From the NCBI GenBank assembly GCA_035490315.1, contig DATHET010000308.1, positions 1-11,943 on the forward strand: a DNA stretch of 11,943 bases. The letters run 5' to 3'. Below the pieces are notes generated by a model. It saw only the letters and a program-made list of their open reading frames with translations. It was not told where the DNA came from and made no database searches. The translations under genes were made by a program, and so were the position numbers. The DNA comes from JADJQU01 sp035490315 (GTDB taxonomy: Bacteria > Planctomycetota > UBA1135 > GCA-002686595). Shown here one piece after another: positions 1-5,394 of the stretch (the first letter of the stretch is position 1; each line of letters opens with the position of its first letter).

Positions 1-563
1 TCATGACGCCTGTCCCAACGAGCCTGGCTGGCGCCGATCAGCACTTCCGCGACGCCGTCGCCGTCGAGATCGCCGACACCGCACTCGAACTCGCCGAATC
101 CATCCTCGGGGTTTTCACCGTCCCAACGGTGCAGGATCGTCCCGTCGCGTCCCGAGAAGAGCCATACGCGACCGTTCGTGGCGTTGGAGACGTGTCCAGG
201 ATTGGCGAGCAGCAGATCCGTCCAGCCATCGCCATTCGCATCGCCGGCCGCCGCCACTTCGGTTTGGACCTCGCTGATGTCGTGAGTCGACAATTGGAGC
301 AGCAGGGCGCCCGTTCGTGCCGAGTACACGCGCGCACCGACCTCCCCGCTTGCCATGCCCGGTGAGGTCCCGATCACGACGTCATCGAAGCCATCGCGAT
401 CGACGTCTCCCGCATTGGCGGCGTGGGGCACCATCTGTCCTGCGGGAGTCGTAATTTTCAGGATCACCGCGGAGCTCGGAAGCTCGTGCGAGGAGCAGGC
501 TGCAAGCGAGAGGCAGCAGATCGCGAATGCGATTCGCGTGTCGAGTACTCGTGCGGGCCTCAT
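1..563 (-). CDS. FG-GAP repeat lipoprotein, N-terminal part (3' end beyond window)
   Basis: An open frame on the minus strand starts with ATG at 563-561 and stays open to the window edge, giving 187 codons with no stop. The N-terminus has an Arg-containing n-region, a hydrophobic stretch (about residues 10-22) and a lipobox Leu-Ala-Ala-Cys with Cys23, so it is probably a lipid-anchored exported protein. Three FG-GAP/integrin-alpha-like blades follow, each with an acidic calcium-type loop: DVDRDGFDD (53-61), DANGDGWTD (108-116) and DLDGDGVAE (165-173). Each loop is followed by a hydrophobic strand such as VVIG or VLIG. Such repeats usually build a beta-propeller. Spacing of about 55-57 residues between loops fits one blade each, so a full propeller would need about four more blades outside the window. 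No clear Shine-Dalgarno precedes the ATG. The ligand is unknown. It is divergent from the next gene and has no evident link to the flagellar operon. Confidence 0.87.
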   Translation of the reverse strand, partial: MRPARVLDTRIAFAICCLSLAACSSHELPSSAVILKITTPAGQMVPHAANAGDVDRDGFDDVVIGTSPGMASGEVGARVYSARTGALLLQLSTHDISEVQTEVAAAGDANGDGWTDLLLANPGHVSNATNGRVWLFSGRDGTILHRWDGENPEDGFGEFECGVGDLDGDGVAEVLIGASQARWDRRH

Positions 564-791
564 GAAGGTGGAATCCAGCGCGCCCTGGATCTCTGGCGCG
601 CGATCCGGCGAATCGAACCTACCAGACGATCCCTTTCGGTGGGCCCGCATCAGTCTGCCGCTCTACGGGGCGCGTCGCCGAGGATCATCTGCGAAAACCC
701 TAGGGCTGGGATGACTGCTATTCCCAATCGCTCGCGTCGAAAGCCCTGTGGTCCTTGTGTGGGCGCTTTTCCGTGATTAGATGAGGATGCC
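564..791. other. Divergent intergenic region
   Basis: This 228-bp gap separates the minus-strand FG-GAP lipoprotein gene from the plus-strand nucleotidyltransferase gene, so it should carry promoters for both. I see an 8-bp palindrome CCCTAGGG at 698-705 and a weak dyad TGGGA/TCCCA (707-711 and 722-726). I do not see a convincing -35/-10 pair. AGGA at 784-787 is a closely spaced Shine-Dalgarno for the ATG at 792. Confidence 0.5.
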
Positions 792-1100
792 ATGCACCCT
801 TCCATCAGCGCCAAGCGCGACCGTGTGATCGAAATCTGCCGGCGCCACCATGTGCAGCGACTCGACGTGTTTGGTTCAGCAACGGGAGTCGAATTCGATC
901 CGCAACGCAGCGACGTCGACTTGATCGTGCAATTTGACGGGAATGCACAGGAGAAACTTCTCGACGCCTACTTCGGATTGAAAGAGGAGCTCGAAGCGTT
1001 GTTCGACCGCCCCGTCGACCTGCTCACCACTGCCACCGTGCGCAATCCGTACCTCCGCGAGAGCATCGAGCGCAGTCGTCAAACGCTCTATGCCGCATGA
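792..1100 (+). CDS. MNT-type minimal nucleotidyltransferase (MntA-like antitoxin half of an MNT/HEPN pair)
   Basis: This 102-residue protein belongs to the polymerase-beta-like minimal nucleotidyltransferase (MNT) group. The signature is visible: Phe-Gly-Ser at 27-29, then Asp41-x-Asp43 in the context SDVDLIVQF, and a third acidic residue, Asp76, in RPVDLL. The last segment (NPYLRESIERSRQTLY, from about residue 85) is the usual family C-terminus. In characterised pairs the MNT protein transfers AMP to a Tyr of its HEPN RNase partner and neutralises it. Here the partner gene, which starts 11 nt before this stop codon, is truncated. In many relatives as I recall them the residues after GSA[TV] are Arg-Gly; here they read Gly-Val, possibly a sign of drift. 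The start at 792 has a short-spaced AGGA. The fold is certain; current function as an antitoxin is doubtful without an intact partner. Confidence 0.88.
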   Translation: MHPSISAKRDRVIEICRRHHVQRLDVFGSATGVEFDPQRSDVDLIVQFDGNAQEKLLDAYFGLKEELEALFDRPVDLLTTATVRNPYLRESIERSRQTLYAA

Positions 1101-1203
1101 TGCTCGCAAGTTGTTGTGGGACGCTCGCCATGCACCGGATGTCGCGAGGTACCTTGAAACTGTTGGTGCGAACGCGTTCATCGGAACTGGACTAAGCCAA
1201 TGA
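1090..1203 (+). pseudogene. Truncated HEPN-domain (DUF86/HepT-like) toxin remnant
   Basis: A 37-codon frame starts with ATG at 1090, overlapping the MNT gene by 11 nt as MNT/HEPN pairs often do. It begins MPHDARKLLWDARHAPD, which looks like the usual N-terminus of DUF86/HepT-like proteins (Pro-His-Asp..Leu-Trp-Asp..), followed by ARYLETVGANAF. It then ends at TGA 1201-1203. Intact family members are about 110-140 residues and carry the RNase motif R-x4-6-H in the second half. That part is absent here, and the next 635 bases encode an unrelated zinc-ribbon protein. I read it as the 5' stump of a HEPN toxin gene lost by deletion or replacement. The stop overlaps the downstream start codon (ATGA, 1200-1203), so the stump may still act as a coupling leader. 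The identification rests on about 30 residues and remembered family sequences. Confidence 0.6.
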
Positions 1204-1838
1204 CTGGGAGTTGGTCACCCCTCGCCATCTGTGATCGATGCGCCCTTCTATATCGATCCAGAGCATTTGGATTCGGGTCGACAGAATGGGAGCTTGAGGA
1301 TCCCCAGAAGGTCATTTTCCAAGGGTGCGTTGAGTCCTGCCCTCGATGCCAAGGCGATGCGCGTGTAGTCGACGGGGTCTACTCCGTCGCGGAGGATGCA
1401 ATGGGGGCGGCCCTCCAACTCGTTACTGATTCAGGCACGCTCGAACGGCTCGTATCAGTACTGCGCGCAGTCAACAGAGACACGCGGGAATCAGTCGTAG
1501 TTGGTGAGATTACCGCCATATCACCCAAGCTTGGTGACAGTTTTCTGCAACTGAGGAAGCACCTTGGCAAGGTACTCGCAGTAGTTGCGCTACTGCTCCA
1601 GATTCTGCAGTACGTTCAGGATCGGCGAGAACCAAAGCCTGCAACTGCGCAAGAAATCGCTGAGACAGTCCAGCATCTGATCGATGCCCTGGTCGAGCGT
1701 CAGCAGCCTCCGCGCACCCAGGTTAATGTCAACTTCAATTTGGGAGGTCAACCACCGGTGGATGAATTGAAGCCTGCGCGAAAGGACCCATGCCCCTGCG
1801 GGAGCGGCAAGAAGTACAAGAACTGTCACGGGAAGTGA
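1200..1838 (+). CDS. Zinc-ribbon and SEC-C motif protein, function unknown
   Basis: A 212-residue protein with two apparent metal sites. The N-terminal zinc ribbon has C11-x2-C14 and, about 30 residues later, C47-x2-C50 with an extra Cys43. The C-terminal SEC-C motif has C198-x-C200-x8-C209-H210 within PCPCGSGKKYKNCHG, a pattern first described at the end of SecA and shared by many stand-alone proteins. Between them lies a mixed region with a hydrophobic stretch at about 124-139 (VLAVVALLLQILQYV), which could be a short membrane segment or a buried helix. A charged linker rich in Gln, Pro and Arg follows at 140-172. The ATG overlaps the stop of the HEPN stump (ATGA) and has no good Shine-Dalgarno, so it is probably translated by coupling. 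GC is lower than in the flagellar genes, which suggests separate acquisition. The domain calls are firm; the role is not known. It may be a nucleic-acid or protein-binding accessory factor. Confidence 0.78.
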   Translation: MTGSWSPLAICDRCALLYRSRAFGFGSTEWELEDPQKVIFQGCVESCPRCQGDARVVDGVYSVAEDAMGAALQLVTDSGTLERLVSVLRAVNRDTRESVVVGEITAISPKLGDSFLQLRKHLGKVLAVVALLLQILQYVQDRREPKPATAQEIAETVQHLIDALVERQQPPRTQVNVNFNLGGQPPVDELKPARKDPCPCGSGKKYKNCHGK

Positions 1839-1869
1839 AGATGTGCTCTCCCAAACAAAGAATGAAACT

Positions 1870-1920
1870 GCTTTCCGCAGCTCTCTAGCTAGCGCATGGC
1901 CGAAGGCGCAGTCGGAAAGC
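1870..1920. repeat. Inverted repeat with 8-bp perfect arms downstream of the SEC-C gene
   Basis: GCTTTCCG (1870-1877) is the exact reverse complement of CGGAAAGC (1913-1920), with a 35-nt spacer. The spacer holds an 8-bp palindrome CTAGCTAG (1885-1892) and short GCGC arms (1892-1895 and 1906-1909), so the whole element can fold into a compound hairpin. No T-tract follows on either side. It could be an mRNA 3'-end structure, a recombination scar or an element end. I did not find integron attC boxes in it. Confidence 0.5.
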
Positions 1921-1981
1921 GAAGGTCGGGTAGGTCCACTCCCTCGTGCTGACCCCGCCACTTCGAACGAACTGAAGGCTG

Positions 1982-2006
1982 GCGCGCTCTCTGAGCTCAG
2001 GCGCGC
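1982..2006. repeat. Nested GC-rich palindrome
   Basis: GCGCGC (1982-1987) and GCGCGC (2001-2006) flank the perfect 10-bp palindrome CTGAGCTCAG (1991-2000), with a three-base TCT bulge on the left. Paired as RNA or single-stranded DNA this gives a strong bulged stem of up to 11 bp, less the bases needed for the loop. A further CTGAG copy lies at 2013-2017. There is no adjacent T-run. Function is unknown. Confidence 0.45.
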
Positions 2007-2163
2007 ACACCGCTGAGGACGCGTCGCCGATAGCACGCTGTTGTAGAGATTCGATGCAACGTGCGCCTCGCCATTCACTGGTCTGAGTTCCAATCGATCC
2101 ACGCAACCGCGGACTGCTGGGTATTCGACGCCTCGCCGCGAAGAGTCAGCAAATTCTTCCGTC

Positions 2164-2178
2164 GCGAAATTCCTTCGC
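2164..2178. promoter_or_regulatory. Possible activator-binding dyad upstream of flgF
   Basis: GCGAA (2164-2168) and TTCGC (2174-2178) form a perfect 5-bp dyad around ATTCC. An imperfect direct repeat, AAATTC followed by a TTCCG or CTTCG-like end, occurs at 2151 and again at 2167, 16 bp apart. The dyad centre is about 109 bp upstream of the transcription start predicted from the sigma-54 site. Enhancer-binding activators commonly bind in that range. This is positional inference only. Confidence 0.22.
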
Positions 2179-2252
2179 AGTCCGAGCGGCGTTCAGGCTC
2201 CCGAGCACCGCGCGCACATACACGGGAAGGGCTTCCGCGACTCCAAGGCCAC

Positions 2253-2269
2253 TTGGCCTCCGTCTTGCG
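2253..2269 (+). promoter_or_regulatory. Candidate sigma-54 (RpoN) promoter for the flagellar operon
   Basis: The sequence TTGGCCTCCGTCTTGCG matches the sigma-54 consensus at the key positions. YTGGC is present with GG at 2255-2256, and TTGC with GC at 2267-2268. The distance between the two dinucleotides equals the consensus -24/-12 spacing. The bases after TGGC (consensus AC) and the W after TTGC do not match. If C2268 is -12, transcription would start near 2280, three bases before the flgF ATG. Sigma-54 control of middle flagellar genes is common in bacteria with this type of gene order. The dyad AGGCCA-CT-TGGCCT (2246-2259) overlaps the -24 element, and GGAAG-GG-CTTCC lies at 2225-2236. 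Confidence 0.45.
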
Positions 2270-2282
2270 CCTTCCTCCTCGT

Positions 2283-2984
2283 ATGAACCGAGGAATCTAC
2301 GCCGCCGCCTCCGCCATGGCTGCCGCCGAGCAGCGGGTCGAGGCCATCACCGCGAACCTGGCCAACGTCGGAGCGGTCGGCTTCAAGCGCAAGGGCGTGG
2401 TCACGCACTCCTTCCAGAGCACGCTGCACAAGAAGATGTCGCCCCAGATCACGAGCAGCGAGCGCACCGACTGGTCGCAAGGCTCGCTGCGCTCGACCGA
2501 CGGCACCTATGACCTGGGCTTCGAGGGTTCGGGCTTCTTCGCGATCGACACCGAGCGCGGCGAGGGCTACACGCGCAACGGCGCCTTCCACATCGACTCG
2601 AGCGGCGTGCTCCAGACGCGCGACGGCCAACCCGTCGCCTGGGACGGACCTCGCGGCACGATCAACGCCGAGGGCGGCGCGCCGAGCGTCGATTCGCAGG
2701 GCAATGTGCGCCAGGACGGCAACGAGATCGGCCGGCTGAAGCTCGTCGACTTCGCGGACTCTTCGATCCTGTCGCTCGATCGCGAGGGTCTCTTGCGCGC
2801 TCCCGCGGGCGCGGCGCGGCAAGCCTCGACGGGCACGCTGCACCAGGGCGTGCTCGAGAACGCGAACGTCAACGCGATCGACGAGATGGTCGCGCTGATC
2901 TCGGCCCAGCGCAGCTTCGAATCTTCGGCTCGCACGCTGTCCACCATCGAACAAGTTTTGCGTCGCATGACCAACTCGCGCTGA
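2283..2984 (+). CDS. flgF: Flagellar proximal rod protein FlgF
   Basis: A 233-residue member of the FlgF/FlgG/FlgE rod-hook family, exported through the flagellar type III apparatus and polymerised into the rod. The N-terminal rod motif is MNRGIYAAASAM, with ANLANVGAVGFKR at 24-36. The central landmark is GSGFFAID (82-89), followed by YTRNGAFHID (96-105). The C-terminal D0 helix motif, QGVLENANVNAIDEMVAL (188-205), continues into ISAQRSFE. The frame is open upstream, but the family N-terminus begins exactly at the ATG at 2283. No Shine-Dalgarno is visible before it; the preceding bases are pyrimidine-rich. I call FlgF rather than a second FlgG because it is shorter, less canonical in the Asn-rich motif, and directly upstream of a textbook FlgG. 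It is first in the operon, behind a candidate sigma-54 promoter. Confidence 0.88.
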   Translation: MNRGIYAAASAMAAAEQRVEAITANLANVGAVGFKRKGVVTHSFQSTLHKKMSPQITSSERTDWSQGSLRSTDGTYDLGFEGSGFFAIDTERGEGYTRNGAFHIDSSGVLQTRDGQPVAWDGPRGTINAEGGAPSVDSQGNVRQDGNEIGRLKLVDFADSSILSLDREGLLRAPAGAARQASTGTLHQGVLENANVNAIDEMVALISAQRSFESSARTLSTIEQVLRRMTNSR

Positions 2985-3008
2985 GCGAGTCGTCACAAGA
3001 GGAAAACC

Positions 3009-3797
3009 ATGATCCGCGCACTGATGACCGCCGCCTCGGGCATGAAAGCCCAGCAACTCCAGGTCGACACGATCGCCAACAACATCGCGAACGTGAACAC
3101 GACGGGCTTCAAGAAGAACGAGCTCGCGTTCCGCGAGATGCTCTACCAGACCATGCGCGAGCCGGGCGCTCCGACCGGGCAGTCGCAGATGTCGCCCACG
3201 GGCTTGCAGGTCGGAAGCGGCACCGAGATCGCCAGCTCGATGAAGATGTTCAAGCAGGGCGAGGTGGTGCCGACCGGCAACTCGCTCGACCTCGCGATCA
3301 TCGGCGAAGGGTTCTTCAAAGTGAAACCGGGGCAGGGGGACGAGCGCTTCACGCGCGACGGCACCTTCCGGCTCGACGGCACGGGCACGGTGGTCACTTC
3401 CGAGGGTTATTCGCTGGTGCCCGAGGTCAAGATTCCGCCGGACGCGACGGAAGTGATCGTCAGCGAGGACGGCACGGTCTCGGTCATGAAGGGCGACAGC
3501 AGCCTGCCGGAAACCGTGGGCACGATCTCGCTGTTCCGTTTCGCGAATTCGAGCGGGCTCAAGGCTCAGGGCGGGAACTTGTACTCGGAGACCGCGAGCT
3601 CGGGGGCCGTGTCGGACGCCGCGCCCGGCATCTCGGGCACCGGCACCATCCGTCAAGCGGCGCTGGAGCGCTCGAACGTGCAGGTGGTCGACGAGCTGGT
3701 CGCCCTGATCCTCGCGCAGCGCAACTACGAGATCAACAGCCGCGCGATCCGCGTCAGCGACGACATGCTCCAACAAGTCAACAACATGGTGCGCTAG
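3009..3797 (+). CDS. flgG: Flagellar distal rod protein FlgG
   Basis: A 262-residue protein of the standard FlgG length. It forms the distal rod that crosses the P and L rings. Diagnostic sequence: MIRALMTAASGM at the N-terminus, ANNIANVNTTGFKKNE at 23-38, PTGLQVGSGT at 63-72, the domain landmark GEGFFKV (99-105), and FTRDGTFRLDGTGTVVT (114-130). The C-terminal D0 motif is IRQAALERSNVQVVDELVAL (214-233), continuing into ILAQRNYEINSRAI. A good Shine-Dalgarno (AAGAGGA, 2997-3003) lies 5 bases before the ATG, unlike the flgF start. The stop codon shares one base with the GTG start of flgA (TAGTG), indicating coupling. Confidence 0.96.
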   Translation: MIRALMTAASGMKAQQLQVDTIANNIANVNTTGFKKNELAFREMLYQTMREPGAPTGQSQMSPTGLQVGSGTEIASSMKMFKQGEVVPTGNSLDLAIIGEGFFKVKPGQGDERFTRDGTFRLDGTGTVVTSEGYSLVPEVKIPPDATEVIVSEDGTVSVMKGDSSLPETVGTISLFRFANSSGLKAQGGNLYSETASSGAVSDAAPGISGTGTIRQAALERSNVQVVDELVALILAQRNYEINSRAIRVSDDMLQQVNNMVR

Positions 3798-4762
3798 TGA
3801 TCACCCTGATCCATCTCCTGATCTGGGCCGGTGTGACGATCACGCTGCCCGCCGAGACGAAAGTCATGGGCACCGAGCTGTCGCTCGGAGCCGTCGCGAC
3901 CATCGAGTGCGACGACCCGCTGGTCGCGGCGCGCGTGCAGGCTCTGTCGCTCGGTTACGCGCCGGCGCCGGGCTTCAGCCGCGTGCTCGAGGCTGGCGTG
4001 CTGCTGCGCCAGGTGCGACAGGCCGCGCCCGGAGTCGAGGTGAAGTTCGTCGGCGCGGGAGCTTGCCGCGTGTTCCCGGAGACCGAAATGATTTCTGGGG
4101 ATGCGATCGAGAACGCGGCTCGCGCCGGACTCGCGGCGCACCTTGGCAACCGCGATCTCGGCGACTGCACGATGGAGCTCGTCACGGCGATCGCCGGCAT
4201 CGAGGTGCCGCGCGGCAAGCAGGCCTGCTCGCTCGAAGTCGCGCCGCAGCCGGCGAAGCCGAGTGCCGGACCCGCGCTCGTCGCCGTGCGCCTGATCGTC
4301 GACGGCCAGACCTACCGTACCGCGTACACCACCTGGAAAGTCCAGGCCTGGCGCGAGCAACCCGTGCTGCTGCGCGCCGTGCGCGCCGGCGAGACGATCG
4401 ATGCCTCGATGGTCGAGCTGCGGCGCGCTCCGATCGACGCCGCGCTGGTCTCGAACACGCTCGATTCCGTGCAGGTGCTCGGAACCGCCGCGGCGCGCGA
4501 GCTGCCTGCGGGCAGGACGCTGCTCACCGGCGATCTCGTGCGCCCGACGATCGTCAAGAAGGGCGACATCCTGATCCTGATCGTCAACAGCGGAGCGGTG
4601 CGCGTGCGCACTCCCGTGACGGCGCAGCAGGCGGGAGCCCTCGGCGATCGCATCAAGGTCGTCGTCCAGCAATCGGGCCGTGAACTCAATGCCGTGGTGG
4701 AGACGCGCGACACCGTGCGCGTCGACCTCGGAGAACGCAAGCAAGCAGGAGTCCGTCAATGA
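3797..4762 (+). CDS. flgA: Flagellar basal body P-ring formation protein FlgA
   Basis: A 321-residue periplasmic chaperone for P-ring (FlgI) assembly. The C-terminal third is the recognisable part. A SAF domain spans about 188-248, including PVLLRAVRAGETIDASMVELR and the turn ELPAGRTLLTGDLVRP. A beta-clip domain follows at about 250-312, including VKKGDILILIVNSGAVRVRT and GDRIKVVVQQSGRELNAVVE. The N-terminus (ITLIHLLIWAGVTITLPAE) is hydrophobic and may be a signal peptide, although it lacks the usual basic n-region. The middle domain (about 25-150) is divergent. Start is GTG, overlapping the flgG stop by one base and without a clear Shine-Dalgarno. The stop overlaps the flgH ATG (ATGA). Its position between flgG and the ring genes fits its role. 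Confidence 0.9.
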   Translation: MITLIHLLIWAGVTITLPAETKVMGTELSLGAVATIECDDPLVAARVQALSLGYAPAPGFSRVLEAGVLLRQVRQAAPGVEVKFVGAGACRVFPETEMISGDAIENAARAGLAAHLGNRDLGDCTMELVTAIAGIEVPRGKQACSLEVAPQPAKPSAGPALVAVRLIVDGQTYRTAYTTWKVQAWREQPVLLRAVRAGETIDASMVELRRAPIDAALVSNTLDSVQVLGTAAARELPAGRTLLTGDLVRPTIVKKGDILILIVNSGAVRVRTPVTAQQAGALGDRIKVVVQQSGRELNAVVETRDTVRVDLGERKQAGVRQ

Positions 4763-5385
4763 ATGCTCGAATGATGCTTTGTATCGCACTGTGCGCGTCG
4801 CTCTTCGCCACCGATCTGGGCGCGCAGGATCGCTCGGGGTCGATCTACCGCCCCGACTCGGGTCCGCGCTCGATCATCGGATCGAAGATCGCCTTCCGCC
4901 GCGGCGACATCGTCACCGTGGTGATCAAGGAATCGCAGAGCGTGCAGAACCAGGAGGCGAGCGACCTCTCGCGCGGCACGACACTCGATTACGGCCTGAG
5001 CGCTTTCGATATCAGGCCGACGATGTTCTCGACCCTGCCGCGCATCGGCGCGGACTCCAGCGAGACCTTTGCCGGCAGCGCGAACTACGCGAAGAAGGGC
5101 GCATTCGAAGCGCGGTTGGCTTCGATCGTGGTCGACGTGCTGCCCAACGGCAACATGGTCGTCAGCGGCCGACGCGAGATCCGCATCGACAAGGAAACGA
5201 AGCTGATCGAGTTCTCCGGCATCGTGCGCCGCTTCGACATCGCCAACGACAACACCGTGCAATCCGAGTTGGTCGCGAACGCGGAGATCCGCTACCGCGG
5301 TCAAGGTCCGCTGACGGATTCGACGCAGCGCTACGGCCTCGGCGGCTTCATCCATCGCTGGTTCGGCTGGCTCTGGCCCTTCTAG
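4759..5385 (+). CDS. flgH: Flagellar L-ring protein FlgH (no lipobox)
   Basis: A 208-residue outer-membrane L-ring protein. Family features: the strand region IAFRRGDIVTVVIKESQSVQNQE (about 44-66); ANYAKKGAFEARLASIVVDVLPNGNMVVSGRREI (about 109-142), which carries the usual LPNGNxVVxGxR core; and GIVRRFDIANDNTVQSELVANAEIRYRGQG (about 154-183). The C-terminus is an aromatic WFGWLWPF. FlgH is normally a lipoprotein. Here the signal region (1-22) has Cys8 and Cys12, but neither lies in a lipobox (Cys12 follows Ile-Ala-Leu). Cleavage by signal peptidase I after LGA (residue 22) looks more likely. AGGAG at 4747-4751 is a good Shine-Dalgarno, and the ATG overlaps the flgA stop by four bases. Confidence 0.94.
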   Translation: MNARMMLCIALCASLFATDLGAQDRSGSIYRPDSGPRSIIGSKIAFRRGDIVTVVIKESQSVQNQEASDLSRGTTLDYGLSAFDIRPTMFSTLPRIGADSSETFAGSANYAKKGAFEARLASIVVDVLPNGNMVVSGRREIRIDKETKLIEFSGIVRRFDIANDNTVQSELVANAEIRYRGQGPLTDSTQRYGLGGFIHRWFGWLWPF

Positions 5386-5394
5386 GAATCAGCC

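Larger units (their letters stand above)
1839..2282. other. Gene-poor intergenic region upstream of the flagellar operon
   Basis: These 444 bases separate the SEC-C gene from flgF. No frame reads as a plausible protein. The frame of flgF is open back to 2061, but the added residues look like non-coding sequence. The left half carries two structured inverted repeats (1870-1920 and 1982-2006). The right half carries three small dyads (2164-2178, 2225-2236, 2246-2259) and a candidate sigma-54 promoter next to the flgF start. None of the inverted repeats is followed by a T-run, so an intrinsic terminator for the accessory genes is not evident. Confidence 0.6.

Noticed and set aside
755..782. Sigma-70 promoter TTGTGT-16 bp-TTAGAT before the nucleotidyltransferase
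   Set aside because: Only three of six bases match in each hexamer, and the -10 would overlap the ribosome-binding site.
1870..1920. Intrinsic terminator or integron attC site
   Set aside because: No T-run follows the stem, and neither arm contains RYYYAAC/GTTRRRY core boxes.
1590..2106. Minus-strand frames of 170 and 73 codons in and beside the SEC-C gene
   Set aside because: The larger overlaps the 3' third of the SEC-C gene, and neither product shows a domain, start signal or plausible composition.
2061..2282. Upstream extension of the flgF frame to an ATG at 2061
   Set aside because: The conserved rod-protein N-terminus starts exactly at 2283. The added 74 residues are unlike any FlgF, and a promoter candidate lies within the stretch.
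2193..3776. A 527-codon minus-strand open frame opposite flgF and flgG
   Set aside because: Antisense shadow of two clear rod genes; the product is His/Arg/Asp-rich without family features.
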